Source of the DNA: Streptomyces sp. CB02056 | Lineage (GTDB): Bacteria > Actinomycetota > Actinomycetes > Streptomycetales > Streptomycetaceae | Assembly (NCBI RefSeq): GCF_001905545.1 | Contig: NZ_LIPD01000023.1 | Span: 652 to 64,651 of the forward strand | Length of the DNA stretch: 64,000 nt | Reading direction: 5' to 3' | Made by a program: the position numbers and the translations under genes | The notes under the pieces: generated by a model | What the model saw: the letters and a program-made list of their open reading frames with translations, nothing else | Databases searched by the model: none | What the model was told of the DNA's origin: nothing | In this document: positions 17,913-26,650 of the stretch, piece after piece | Layout of the letters: each line of letters starts with the position of its first letter | Position numbering within the stretch: position 1 is the stretch's first letter

Positions 17913-18853
17913 GCGTCGGCCTCCCGCCGGCGGTCGGAGCGGCCCCGGGTGAGCCGGGTGACGGCGAAGGAGAGCCCCGCCGCGGCGAGGGCCAGCAGCA
18001 CCGAGGCGGAAGCGGCGAGCCCGTAGTCGTGGCGTTCGAAGGCGGCCGTGTAGGCGTACATGTTCGGGGTCCAGGAGGAGGTGACGCCCGGTGAGGTGCC
18101 GTAGAGGATCATCGGCTCGGTGAACAGCTGGAGCGAGCCGATGACGGTGAACAGGCCGACCATGGCGATCGAGGGCCGGATCAGCGGCACCTTGATGTTC
18201 AGGGCGGTGCGCAGCTCCCCGGCGCCGTCGACGACGGCGGCCTCCAGCACGGAGCGGTCGACGGCCTGCAGCGCGGCGTAGAAGATGACCAGGTTGTAGC
18301 CGGTCCACTGCCACAGCGCCATGTTGACGACGGCGGGCAGCGGGTGGCCGAGCGGGTCGGGCTGGGTGCCCAGGGACTCCAGTGCGTCCAGTACGGGGCT
18401 GATGCCGGGGGTGTAGAGGTACATCCACAGCAGCGCGGCGATGATGCCGGGCACGGCGTGCGGGATGAACAGCGCCAGTTGGAAGAAGCGCCGGGCGCGG
18501 GCCAGCGTGGAGTCCAGCAGCAGGGCCAGGACGAGCGCCAGGCCGGTCATCAGCGGGATGTAGATCAGGCAGTACTGGGCGGCGGTCAGGAAGCCGCCGC
18601 GGAAGGCCGCGTCCGACAGTGCCCGGGTGTAGTTGCCGAGCCCGGTGAAGACCGTCTCGGCGTCGCCGAAGCCGAGGCCGGAGCGGTGTTCGGTGAAGAG
18701 GCTGAGCCGGATCGCGTAGCCGATCGGGATCAGCGTGCACGCGGTGAAGAGCAGGAGGAACGGGGCGAGCAGCACGGCCGGTGCCCCGTACCGCCCGCGC
18801 CACCGGCCGGCGGTGGCGCGGGCGGTACGGCCTGGATGGGTGCCGGTGGTCAC
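17909..18853 (-). CDS. Carbohydrate ABC transporter permease (MalF type)
   Basis: 314 residues from a GTG overlapping the binding-protein stop. Six or seven hydrophobic segments are visible, beginning APAVLLAPFLLLFTACTLIPIGYAI. The EAA-like loop is LEAAVVDGAGELRTALNIKVPLIRP. Together with the downstream permease it forms the membrane channel of a CUT1-class sugar importer. Translational coupling at both ends suggests tight stoichiometry. Confidence 0.92.
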   Translation of the reverse strand: MTTGTHPGRTARATAGRWRGRYGAPAVLLAPFLLLFTACTLIPIGYAIRLSLFTEHRSGLGFGDAETVFTGLGNYTRALSDAAFRGGFLTAAQYCLIYIPLMTGLALVLALLLDSTLARARRFFQLALFIPHAVPGIIAALLWMYLYTPGISPVLDALESLGTQPDPLGHPLPAVVNMALWQWTGYNLVIFYAALQAVDRSVLEAAVVDGAGELRTALNIKVPLIRPSIAMVGLFTVIGSLQLFTEPMILYGTSPGVTSSWTPNMYAYTAAFERHDYGLAASASVLLALAAAGLSFAVTRLTRGRSDRRREADA

Positions 18854-20202
18854 TGGGCGACCTTCAGTCCGCGGTTCTTGAACTCGGCGAGGGTGGCCTG
18901 CTGCGCGGCGGTGAGCGACTCGTCGATGGTGCCGGTCCGGCCGGCGACCTTGCCGAAGGAGTCCTTCAGCGAGCCGTTGGTGACGCCCATCGCCGGGCCC
19001 CAGGTCCAGCCCGGCTTGACGGACTTGGCGGCGTCCGCGTAGAGGGCGTAGAGGTCCTGGCCGCCGTAGAAGTCGGTGTTGAAGGCCTGCTTGGCGGCCG
19101 GCACGAGCTCGGTGGCGGCCGGGTAGGCGGAGGAGGTGCCGGAGGAGATCCGGGCCTTGAAGCCGTCCGCGGTGGTGGTCGCCCAGGTGGCGAACTCGAC
19201 GGCGGCCTTGGCCTTCTTGCTGTCCTTGGACACGGCGAAGGTGGTGCCGCCGAGCATGCCGCTGGCGGGGCTGCCGTCCCAGCTGGGCATCGGCGCGGCC
19301 GCCCAGGTGCCGTTGACCTCGGGGGCGGTGCCGAGGTTGGCCTTCAGGACGCCGCCGCCCCAGGTGGCGCCGAGGTAGCCGGCCGTCTCGCCCTTTTGCA
19401 GGGAGGCGGTCCACTGCTGGCTGAAGGACGGCATGACGCGCACGAGGTCCTCGTCGGCCAGCTTCTGCCAGTAGTCGGCGACCTTGCGGGTCTCCGGCCC
19501 GGTCAGGTCGGCCTTCCAGGCCTCGTCGGCGGCGGCGAACCAGTGGGCGCCGTTCTGCCAGGCCATCGCCTCGAAGGTGGTCGGGTCGTCGGGGAAGAAG
19601 GTGGCGATGCGGGTGTCGGGCTGGGCTGCCTTCAGCTGCTGCGCCGCGGTGCGGAACTCGTCCCAGGTCTTGGGGACGGTGATGCCGGCCTTGGCGAAGA
19701 GGTCCTTGCGGTAGTAGAAGACCTGGGGGGAGGCGTCCAGCGGCAGGGCCCAGGTGCGGCCGCCGAGCGAGGTGAGTTCGACGGCCTGCGGCAGGTACTT
19801 GGCCTTGAGGTCGCCGTCGACCAGCTTGCTGATGTCCTGGACGGCGCCCTGGCTGACGAAGTCCGGCAGCTGCGGGTACTCGACGTTGAAGACGTCGGGG
19901 GCGTTGCCGGCCTTCACCGCGTTGGAGAGCTTGGCGTAGCCGCCGGCCGCGCCGGCCGGGATCTCCTCGAAGACGACCTGGATGTTCGGGTGGCTCGCGT
20001 TGAACGCGGCGACCACGTCCTTGGTGCCCTTCGCCCAGCCCCAGAAGGTCAGGCTGACCGGCTTGCCGTCGTCCGCGGCGGTGGCCGCCGCCCCGTCGCC
20101 GCTGCTGCCGCAGGCGGCGAGCAGGGTGACGCAGAGCGCGGCCGAGGTGGCCGCGGCGGCGGTGCGGAGGGCTCTGCGCCGGGAGAGGGGGGTCGAGCGC
20201 AT
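18850..20202 (-). CDS. Extracellular solute-binding lipoprotein (CUT1 sugar ABC)
   Basis: 450 residues. The signal peptide has a lipobox (VTLLAACGSS), then a type 1 family fold: PVSLTFWGWAKGTKDVVAAFNASHPNIQV at the start, DVFNVEYPQLPDFV and a C-terminal FKNRGLKVAQ. It should bind the oligosaccharide released by the lyase and galactosidase and deliver it to the permeases encoded by the next two genes. It is first in a run of nine minus-strand genes. Its promoter region carries CGATC motifs shared with the divergent and GH35 promoters. Confidence 0.92.
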   Translation of the reverse strand: MRSTPLSRRRALRTAAAATSAALCVTLLAACGSSGDGAAATAADDGKPVSLTFWGWAKGTKDVVAAFNASHPNIQVVFEEIPAGAAGGYAKLSNAVKAGNAPDVFNVEYPQLPDFVSQGAVQDISKLVDGDLKAKYLPQAVELTSLGGRTWALPLDASPQVFYYRKDLFAKAGITVPKTWDEFRTAAQQLKAAQPDTRIATFFPDDPTTFEAMAWQNGAHWFAAADEAWKADLTGPETRKVADYWQKLADEDLVRVMPSFSQQWTASLQKGETAGYLGATWGGGVLKANLGTAPEVNGTWAAAPMPSWDGSPASGMLGGTTFAVSKDSKKAKAAVEFATWATTTADGFKARISSGTSSAYPAATELVPAAKQAFNTDFYGGQDLYALYADAAKSVKPGWTWGPAMGVTNGSLKDSFGKVAGRTGTIDESLTAAQQATLAEFKNRGLKVAQ

Positions 20203-20291
20203 CGGTGGGCTCCTTAGGACGAGGGTGCACAGGGCCCGGAAACGGTCGGCTCCGGCCGGGACCCGTCAGAGGGTGGGGGCGATTGGCTGTC

Positions 20292-20320
20292 ATCCTGAGC
20301 AGATAGGCGATCGGAGTCAA
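20292..20320 (-). promoter_or_regulatory. Predicted promoter of binding-protein operon
   Basis: On the minus strand, TTGACT (20315-20320) and CAGGAT (20292-20297) are separated by 17 bases. The spacer contains CCGATCGCC, the same half-site seen in the other dyads of this locus. A GATCA-AA-TGATC dyad lies just upstream at 20329-20340. Confidence 0.55.
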
Positions 20321-20439
20321 GAGATTTGGATCAAATGATCTGACATGATCGACCTGCCGGGCTTCCGAAGCCGCCCTCGCGATCACTGGAATGCCGGAAA
20401 ATCGGGGCAATACGCTGCCGCGGCGACAACATCACAATC

Positions 20440-20462
20440 CGATCAAGCCGCTCATTTGATCG
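20440..20462. promoter_or_regulatory. Operator dyad CGATCAA-N9-TTGATCG
   Basis: Perfect seven-base arms separated by nine bases, just upstream of the predicted -35 box of the DUF2264 operon. It resembles the dyad at 24515-24544 upstream of the regulator gene (core CCGATC-R-A, then TTGATCG), so the same hybrid DeoR/LacI-type regulator may bind both. Confidence 0.55.
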
Positions 20463-20469
20463 CTCCAGC

Positions 20470-20498
20470 TTGACGAACGATCAGGCACTACCTAGATT
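20470..20498 (+). promoter_or_regulatory. Predicted promoter of DUF2264 operon
   Basis: TTGACG (20470-20475), a 17-base spacer and TAGATT (20493-20498), about 30 bases before the ATG at 20529. The boxes and spacing are close to the housekeeping consensus. The CGATC dyad at 20440-20462 adjoins the -35 element. Confidence 0.6.
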
Positions 20499-20528
20499 CC
20501 GGCCCACCACCCGATCACGGAGGACCTC

Positions 20529-22496
20529 ATGCGCCTGCCCCCGGAGGACCGCGACCTCAGCCCGCACACCGGCTGGACCAGGGAGCACTGGGAGGTGGTG
20601 GCCGACGGCCTGCTGACCGCGGTCCTCCCCCACGCCAGTCCCGCCGGGGCGCTGATCGACCTGCCCGGTCCCCGCCCGAGCCGCTCCGGGCGCCGCTCCG
20701 ACGCCCTGGAGGGCTTCGCCCGCACCTTCCTGCCCGCCGCCCTGCGGGTGGCCGGCGCGGGCGGCACCGATCCGCACGGCCTGCTGGCGCACTACGCCGC
20801 CGGACTCGACGCCGGCACCCGCACCCCCACCGGCGAGCGCGACCTCGCCGACGGCGACCGCGAGTCCTGGCCGCTGATCACCGACCGGGGCCAGGCCATG
20901 GTCGAGGCCGCCTCCATCGCCTTCGCCCTGCGCCTGACCCGCCCCTGGCTCTGGGACCGGCTGTCCGGGCCCGTCCGCGACCGGGTCGGCCGCTGGCTCG
21001 CCGACGCCCTGCACCGCGTGCCCAACGACAACAACTGGCAGCTCTTCCCGCTGTCCGTCGGCGGCTTCCTCGCCGAGGCCGGCATCGCCGAACCCGAGGC
21101 CCGCGCCGCCGTCCGCCGCGGGCTGGAGCACATCGACCGCTGGTACCTCGGCGACGGCTGGTACACCGACGGCCGCCCCCGCGCCTTCGACCACTACAAC
21201 GGCTGGGCCCTGCACCTGTACCCCGTCCTGCACGCCCACCTCGCCGGCGACCGGGCCCTGGGCGCCGTGTACGGCGAGCGCCTCGCCGCCCACCTGGCCG
21301 GCTACGCCCACACCTTCGGGGCCGACGGCGCGCCCGTCCACCAGGGCCGCTCGCTCACCTACCGCTTCGCCGCCACCGCCCCGCTCTGGGCCGGGGCTCT
21401 GACCGGCCACACCCCGCTCGCCCCCGGCACCACCCGCCGCCTCGCCTCCGGCGCCCTGCGCCACTTCCTCGACCGCGGCGCCGTCGACGACCGGGGCCTG
21501 CTCACCCTCGGCTGGCACGGACCCGACCTCCGGCTCGTCCAGGTCTACTCCGGCCCCGCCTCCCCGTACTGGGCCGGCAGCGCCTTCCTCGGCCTGCTGC
21601 TCCCGCCCGGCCACCCGGTGTGGACCGCGCCGGAGGGACTCGCACCCGTCGAGGAGCGCGACACCGTCCTCGCCCTGCACGGGCCCGGCTGGCTGGTGCA
21701 GTCCACCGCCGCCGACGGCCTGGTCCGGCTGCACAACCACGGCAGCGACGACCAGCCCGCCGACGCCGTGGGCCCGGACGACCCGTACTACGCGCGGCTC
21801 GCCCACTCCACCGCCACCGGGCCGGCCTTCGAGGGCCCCGCCGACAACCACCTCGCCCTGCTGACCGACGCCGGACCCACCGAACGCGGCCGCGTCCACC
21901 CGCTCGGCACCGGGCCCGGCTGGGCCGCCTCCCGCTGGCACCCGCGCGTCGGCGGCCGTGAACTGCCCGGCGTCACCGTCACCTCGCTCACCCTGGCCCA
22001 CGGCGCCGAGGAGTTCCGGGCCCACCTGGTCACCGGCGGGCCGGCCGGCACCCCGGTCACCCAGACCGGCTGGGCCGTCGCGGGCCGGGGCGCCGGGCAG
22101 CGTGCCGGTGCCGGAGTGCGAGCCGACGGCGGGCAGCGCGCCGGTGCCGGTGTGCGGGCCGACGGCGGGCTCGCCTCGGAGCTGCACGCCCTGCGCGGCT
22201 TCACCACCGCCGGCGCCGAGCACGTCCCCGGCGGTACCGCGTTCGGCCCCGAGGCCGCCCTGCCGGTGCTCACCGGCGAGCTTCCCGCCGACGGCCCGGC
22301 CCTGTTCGCCTGCGCCGCCCGGCTCACCGCCGTCGCGCGGCCGCCGGCGCTCGCGGACACCGTCCAGCTGACGGCCCGGCCGGACGGGCAGGACCCGGAG
22401 GCCGTCCTGCTGACCGTCCGCCTCGCCGGCGCACCGGGCCTGCGGATCCGCCTGGCACCCGCCGCCGTCACCGTCCACCCCGCCGAAGGGGACTGA
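20529..22496 (+). CDS. DUF2264-domain protein, putative glycan-active (alpha/alpha)6 barrel
   Basis: 655 residues, no signal peptide, so cytoplasmic. The N-terminal two thirds match the DUF2264 pattern: EGFARTFLPAALRVAG, LADALHRVPNDNNWQLFPL, GWYTDGRPRAFDHYNGWALHLYPVL and YRFAATAPLW. The C-terminal third is beta-rich. A short duplication (GQRAGAGVRADG twice, near 525-545) sits in a linker. The helical barrel resembles unsaturated-uronyl and glucuronyl hydrolases, so it may act on the lyase product inside the cell; that is inference. It is divergent from the ABC operon and followed six bases later by an isomerase gene. Confidence 0.8.
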   Translation: MRLPPEDRDLSPHTGWTREHWEVVADGLLTAVLPHASPAGALIDLPGPRPSRSGRRSDALEGFARTFLPAALRVAGAGGTDPHGLLAHYAAGLDAGTRTPTGERDLADGDRESWPLITDRGQAMVEAASIAFALRLTRPWLWDRLSGPVRDRVGRWLADALHRVPNDNNWQLFPLSVGGFLAEAGIAEPEARAAVRRGLEHIDRWYLGDGWYTDGRPRAFDHYNGWALHLYPVLHAHLAGDRALGAVYGERLAAHLAGYAHTFGADGAPVHQGRSLTYRFAATAPLWAGALTGHTPLAPGTTRRLASGALRHFLDRGAVDDRGLLTLGWHGPDLRLVQVYSGPASPYWAGSAFLGLLLPPGHPVWTAPEGLAPVEERDTVLALHGPGWLVQSTAADGLVRLHNHGSDDQPADAVGPDDPYYARLAHSTATGPAFEGPADNHLALLTDAGPTERGRVHPLGTGPGWAASRWHPRVGGRELPGVTVTSLTLAHGAEEFRAHLVTGGPAGTPVTQTGWAVAGRGAGQRAGAGVRADGGQRAGAGVRADGGLASELHALRGFTTAGAEHVPGGTAFGPEAALPVLTGELPADGPALFACAARLTAVARPPALADTVQLTARPDGQDPEAVLLTVRLAGAPGLRIRLAPAAVTVHPAEGD

Positions 22497-22502
22497 ACCG
22501 CC

Positions 22503-23285
22503 GTGCCCCTCGCCCTCGCCACCCTCGGCCTGCCCGGGACACCGCTCGACCGGGCCGCCGCCCTCGCCGCCGAACACGGCTGGCACGGCCTCGAACTGCG
22601 CTGCGCCGACGACCAGCCGGTCCGCCTCGGGCTGGACGCGGACGAACGCCGCCGCGCCGCCCGCCTGCTGTCCACCGCCGGGGTCCTCCCGCTGACCCTC
22701 GCCTCCTACGTCGGCGTCGCCGCGCCCGGGCCGGACGCGCCGGTGCTCGCCGCGCTGACCGCCCACCTGCGGCTGGCCGCCGACCTCGGCTGCCGCCACC
22801 TGCGGGTCTTCCCGCACGGCGGCCCCGGCCCGGCGGCCGAGGCCGACGAGCGCGCGGTCCGCCGCCTGCGCGCGGCGGCCCCGCGGGCGGCGGCCCTCGG
22901 CGTGCGGATCCTCGTCGAGACCCACGACTCCCACCGCGCCGGGGCAGCCCTGGCACCCCTGCTGAACCGGGTGGACCACCCCGCGGTCGGAGCGCTCTGG
23001 GACCTGCTGCACACCTGGCTGGCCGGCGAGACCCCGGCACGGACCCACCGCGCGCTCGGCCCCCACCTCGGCTACGCGCAGGTCAAGGACGTCGCCTCGG
23101 CGGACGACCTCACCCCGCTGCCGCTCGGCACCGGAGTGCTGCCGATCGCCGACTGCCTGCACCTGCTGCCGCCCGGCACCTGGGCGGCCTGGGAGTACGA
23201 GGCCCCCTGGCACCCGCGCGCCGCGCCCCTGGCACCGCGGCTGGGCAGCGGGGCGCGCCACCTGTCCGCGCTGCTGCCGGGCTGA
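22503..23285 (+). CDS. Second TIM-barrel sugar phosphate isomerase/epimerase
   Basis: 260 residues, GTG start six bases after the DUF2264 stop, so co-transcribed. Barrel signatures are ATLGLPGTPLDRAAALAAEHG, WHGLELRCAD, RILVETHDSH (metal-binding Glu), ALWDLLHTWLAGE, YAQVKDV (metal His/Asp replaced by Lys-Asp) and WAAWEYEAPWHP. It is distinct from the isomerase at 12556-13410. The residues around the expected metal site in strand 6 differ from the usual 'D..H', so activity may be atypical. Confidence 0.82.
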   Translation: MPLALATLGLPGTPLDRAAALAAEHGWHGLELRCADDQPVRLGLDADERRRAARLLSTAGVLPLTLASYVGVAAPGPDAPVLAALTAHLRLAADLGCRHLRVFPHGGPGPAAEADERAVRRLRAAAPRAAALGVRILVETHDSHRAGAALAPLLNRVDHPAVGALWDLLHTWLAGETPARTHRALGPHLGYAQVKDVASADDLTPLPLGTGVLPIADCLHLLPPGTWAAWEYEAPWHPRAAPLAPRLGSGARHLSALLPG

Positions 23286-23336
23286 GGCGCACACGGGTTC
23301 CTCAGGCCCTGTCCGGCCGAGGCGGCGCCGCGCCCC

Positions 23337-24455
23337 TCACCCCAGGGTCGCGGCGCCCGTCCGCGGGGCCGTCTGCTCGGCCCCGCAGGAAGCGCGCACG
23401 CGCAGGACCGGGAGCAGCGCCGTGCGGTGCACCGGCAGCTCGGCGCCCGCCGCCAGGCGGCGCAGCAGCAGGTCGACGGCCGCCGCGCCCACCGCGTGCT
23501 TGGGCGGGGCGACGGCGGTCAGCGGGGGCGCGGCGAGCGCGGCGAAGACGTCGTCGTAGGCGACCAGTGCCACGTCCGCGGGCACCGCCAGGCCGTACGC
23601 GCGCAGCAGCGGCGCCAGCCGCAGCGCGTCCTGGTCGTTGTGGACGAGCAGCGCCCGGGTCCCGGACCGCGCGGCCTCGGCGATCCGTGCCACCAGCGGC
23701 TCGGGATCGGCCGGCAGGTTGCCCGGCCCGAGCATGTCCAGCGCCGGCAGGTCGGGCAGTCCGAGCAGCCGGGTGCCCTCCCGGTATCCGGCCCGCACCT
23801 CGGCGGCCGTCCAGGAGTCGCCGCGGGCGGCCAGCAGCACGCTCCCGTGGCCGAGCCCGGCCAGGTGGCGCAGGGCGCTCAGGACCCCGTGCCGGTGGTC
23901 GGAGGCCACGGTGTCCAGTCCGGCCCCGGGGCCGTCCGGGGTGGGGGAACGGCGCTCCACCAGCACGGCGGGCACCGGCAGGGCGTCCAGCCAGGCGTAG
24001 TCCTCGGCCGTCCGGCCCGGGACCAGCCCCGGGGCCAGCAGCAGGCCCTCGGCTCCGGACTCCAGCAGGCGTTCGGCCTGTAGCCGGTCGCCGCCCGCCC
24101 CGTACGGGGCGATGCCCAGGACCAGCCGGGCCCCGGCGGCCGCGGCGGCGGCCCGGGCCCCGGCGATCACCTCGTCGAAGTAGGAGCCGACCGAGGGCAC
24201 CAGCAGGCCGAGGGCGCGGCCCTGCCCGGGGCCGGGGGCGAGCGGCGGCCCGGCGCCGTCGTCCGGGCGTTCCAGGGAGACGAAGCCGTGCGAGCGGGAG
24301 AGCCGGCCGGCGTCGGCGAGCGCGGCGACGTCCCGGCGGACCGTCACGGCCGGGATGCCCAGCCGGTCGGCCAGCTCCGTGAGGCGGACCCGCCCGCCGA
24401 GTTCGCCGACGGCCGACACGATCAGCCTGCGGCGCTCTTCCCCCGAGATGGCCAT
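23337..24455 (-). CDS. Hybrid transcriptional regulator: DeoR-type HTH plus LacI-type sugar-binding domain
   Basis: 372 residues from ATG 24455, chosen because GGAGG lies five bases upstream; ATG 24467 is possible. Residues 5-60 form a DeoR-like winged helix (RRRLIVSAVGELGGRVRLTELADRLGIPAVTVRRDVAALADAGRL). From about 75 a periplasmic-binding-protein-like sensor follows (LGLLVPSVGSYFDEVIAGARAAA, GLLLAPGLVPG, HRHGVLSALRHLAGLGH, VALVAYDDVFAALAAPPLT). A perfect dyad overlaps its own promoter, implying autoregulation. It is paralogous to the regulator at 26651. Confidence 0.88.
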   Translation of the reverse strand: MAISGEERRRLIVSAVGELGGRVRLTELADRLGIPAVTVRRDVAALADAGRLSRSHGFVSLERPDDGAGPPLAPGPGQGRALGLLVPSVGSYFDEVIAGARAAAAAAGARLVLGIAPYGAGGDRLQAERLLESGAEGLLLAPGLVPGRTAEDYAWLDALPVPAVLVERRSPTPDGPGAGLDTVASDHRHGVLSALRHLAGLGHGSVLLAARGDSWTAAEVRAGYREGTRLLGLPDLPALDMLGPGNLPADPEPLVARIAEAARSGTRALLVHNDQDALRLAPLLRAYGLAVPADVALVAYDDVFAALAAPPLTAVAPPKHAVGAAAVDLLLRRLAAGAELPVHRTALLPVLRVRASCGAEQTAPRTGAATLG

Positions 24456-24514
24456 TCCGGCCTCCATCCGTCGTGCCGGCCGACGCGTCGTCCGGAAGCG
24501 GTCAGCCGATGATA

Positions 24515-24544
24515 TTCCGATCGAAGAGTATCGTTCGATCGGAA
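24515..24544. promoter_or_regulatory. Perfect 11-bp dyad operator over regulator promoter
   Basis: TTCCGATCGAA (24515-24525) and its exact inverse TTCGATCGGAA (24534-24544) are separated by eight bases. It covers the spacer and -10 region of the minus-strand promoter for the regulator gene ending at 23337. This is the strongest operator in the window and probably the regulator's own site. Confidence 0.7.
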
Positions 24545-24553
24545 ATTGATCAA
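24525..24553 (-). promoter_or_regulatory. Predicted promoter of regulator gene
   Basis: On the minus strand, TTGATC (24548-24553), 17-base spacer, TACTCT (24525-24530). The dyad at 24515-24544 lies across the spacer and -10, as expected for a repressor site. Confidence 0.55.
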
Positions 24554-24562
24554 TAAAGCCGA

Positions 24563-24591
24563 TGATCGCCGATCGATTGACCGTGCGATCA
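24563..24591. promoter_or_regulatory. Dyad TGATCGC-N15-GCGATCA at GH35 promoter
   Basis: Seven-base perfect arms at 24563-24569 and 24585-24591 enclose the -35 hexamer of the GH35 promoter. The GATCG core is shared with the dyads at 24515 and 20440. An inner CGATCG sits at 24570-24575. Confidence 0.55.
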
Positions 24592-24606
24592 CCGAACTCC
24601 TAGGGT
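24577..24606 (+). promoter_or_regulatory. Predicted promoter of GH35 beta-galactosidase gene
   Basis: TTGACC (24577-24582), 18-base spacer, TAGGGT (24601-24606). It overlaps the dyad at 24563-24591. The leader to the ATG at 24719 is about 105 bases long and GC-rich. Confidence 0.5.
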
Positions 24607-24718
24607 GACCACGGTGGCCGCCGCCGATCCGCCCGCGGCCACCCGCGCAGCCGTGCGCCCGGACCCACCGAGGTCCCCACACCCCCCTCACTCCCGCTCC
24701 CCTCCCGCGGAGGACCCG

Positions 24719-26518
24719 ATGGCCGACCAGGCCCCCCACCCCGCCCTCACCACCGACGGCGACACCTTCCTGCGCGGCGGACGTCCGCACCGGATCGTCT
24801 CCGCCGCCGTCCACTACTTCCGCATCCGCCCCCAACAGTGGACCGACCGCCTCACCCGGCTGCGCGCCATGGGCGTCAACACCGTCGAGACCTACGTCGC
24901 CTGGAACTTCCACCAGCCCGCCCCCGGCCGCGCCGACTTCACCGGCGACCGCGACCTCGCCGCCTTCGTCCGCGCCGCCGGCGACCTCGGCCTCGACGTC
25001 ATCGTCCGCCCGGGCCCCTACATCTGCGCCGAATGGGAGTTCGGCGGCCTGCCCGGCTGGCTGCTCGCCGACCCCGCGATGCGGCTGCGCCGCCTCGACC
25101 CGCCCTTCCTCGCCGCCGTGGACGCCTGGTTCGACCACCTGGTGCCCGTACTGCTCCCGCTGCTCTCCTCCCACGGCGGCCCGGTGGTCGCCGTCGCCGT
25201 GGAGAACGAGTACGGCAGCTACGGCAACGACACCGCCTACCTCGAACATCTGAGGGACGCCCTGGTCGCCCGCGGCGTCGACGTCCTGCTGTTCACCGCC
25301 GACGGTGCCGAGGACGGCTTCCAGCTCGGCGGCCGGGTGCCCGGACTCCTCACCACCGGTACCTTCGGCTCCCGCCCCGAGGAGTCCCTCGCCTGCCTGC
25401 GCCGCCACCAGCCGGTCGGCCCGCTGGTCACCATGGAGTACTGGTGCGGCTGGTTCGACCACTGGGGGGCACCGCACCACGTGCGCGACGCCGAGGACGC
25501 CGCCGAGGTCCTCGACGCCCAGCTCGCCGCCGGCGCCTCCGTCAACATGTACATGGGCCACGGCGGCACCAACTTCGGCTGGTGGAACGGCGCCAACCAC
25601 GACGGCACGAGCTACCAGCCGGACGTCACCAGCTACGACTACGACGCCCCGGTCGGCGAAGCCGGCGAACTCACCGAGAAGTTCCACCTCTTCCGCGCGG
25701 TGATCGAACGCCACCTCGGCCCCAACCCCCACCCGCTGCCGCCGCTGCCCGCCCGCCTCGCCCCCCGCAGCGCCCCCGTCACCGCCGGCCGCCCGCTGCT
25801 CGGCGCCGGCGGCGCCCTCGGCGAACTCTCCACCGCGCACCGCCTCCCCGAGCCCCTCCCGATGGAGCGGCTCGGCCAGAACCTCGGCCTCATCCACTAC
25901 CGCACCCGTCTGCGCGGCCCGCTCGCCCGCGGTGAACTGCGGGTGGACGGCCTCGCCGACCGCGCCCAGGTCTTCCTCGACGGCGAACCCCTCGGCGTCC
26001 TCGACCGCAACCACCCCGAACAGGCCCTGCCGCTGCGGGTGCCCGAGGGCGGCGCCGTCCTGGAACTGCTCGTCGAGAACCTCGGCCGGATCAACTACGG
26101 CCCGCTGCTGCACGACCCCAAGGGCATCACCGGCGGTGTCCGGGTCGACCGGCAGTACCAGTTCGGCTGGGAGATACGCCCGCTGCCCCTCGACGACCTG
26201 ACGGCCCTCGCCCTCGGCGCGCCCTCCACCGCCGACGGCCCCGGCTTCCACCGCGCCGAACTGACCGTCGACACCCCCGCCGACGGCTTCCTCGCCCTGC
26301 CCGGCTTCACCAAGGGCATGGTCTGGCTGAACGGCTTCGCGCTCGGCCGCTACTGGGACCGCGGCCCGCAGCGCACCCTCTACGCCCCCGCGCCGCTCTG
26401 GCGGGCCGGCGCCAACGAGCTGCTGGTCCTCGAACTCCACCGCCCGGGCGACCGCGTCGAACTGGTCGAGGGCCCCGACCTCGGCCCCGCCGTCCCCGAG
26501 GAGCGCTACGGCTCCTGA
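24719..26518 (+). CDS. Beta-galactosidase, glycoside hydrolase family 35
   Basis: 599 residues from ATG 24719 with GGAGG seven bases upstream. No signal peptide, so intracellular. GH35 signatures are AAVHYFRIRPQQWTDRL, MGVNTVETYVAWNFHQP, VRPGPYICAEWEFGGLPGWLL, the acid/base Glu in AVENEYGSYG and the nucleophile Glu in TMEYWCGWFDHWG, then MYMGHGGTNFGWWNG. A C-terminal beta-sandwich ends FTKGMVWLNGFALGRYWDRGPQ. It removes terminal beta-galactose from imported oligosaccharides. It lies between two paralogous regulators. Confidence 0.95.
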   Translation: MADQAPHPALTTDGDTFLRGGRPHRIVSAAVHYFRIRPQQWTDRLTRLRAMGVNTVETYVAWNFHQPAPGRADFTGDRDLAAFVRAAGDLGLDVIVRPGPYICAEWEFGGLPGWLLADPAMRLRRLDPPFLAAVDAWFDHLVPVLLPLLSSHGGPVVAVAVENEYGSYGNDTAYLEHLRDALVARGVDVLLFTADGAEDGFQLGGRVPGLLTTGTFGSRPEESLACLRRHQPVGPLVTMEYWCGWFDHWGAPHHVRDAEDAAEVLDAQLAAGASVNMYMGHGGTNFGWWNGANHDGTSYQPDVTSYDYDAPVGEAGELTEKFHLFRAVIERHLGPNPHPLPPLPARLAPRSAPVTAGRPLLGAGGALGELSTAHRLPEPLPMERLGQNLGLIHYRTRLRGPLARGELRVDGLADRAQVFLDGEPLGVLDRNHPEQALPLRVPEGGAVLELLVENLGRINYGPLLHDPKGITGGVRVDRQYQFGWEIRPLPLDDLTALALGAPSTADGPGFHRAELTVDTPADGFLALPGFTKGMVWLNGFALGRYWDRGPQRTLYAPAPLWRAGANELLVLELHRPGDRVELVEGPDLGPAVPEERYGS

Positions 26519-26650
26519 CCCCTCCCGCCCCGCGGGCGCGCGCCGGCCCCCGGCCCGGGCCCGCGGGGGCCCCGCACCGGCCGTCCGCCCGGTGACCGAA
26601 TGGTAGGTTCCTGTCCACCTCGACAGACCGGCCCACCGACAGGGAGTGCC

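Noticed and set aside
20481..23294. Long minus-strand open frame opposite the DUF2264 and isomerase genes
   Set aside because: Composition is antisense shadow; plus-strand genes have clear family motifs, start sites and promoter.
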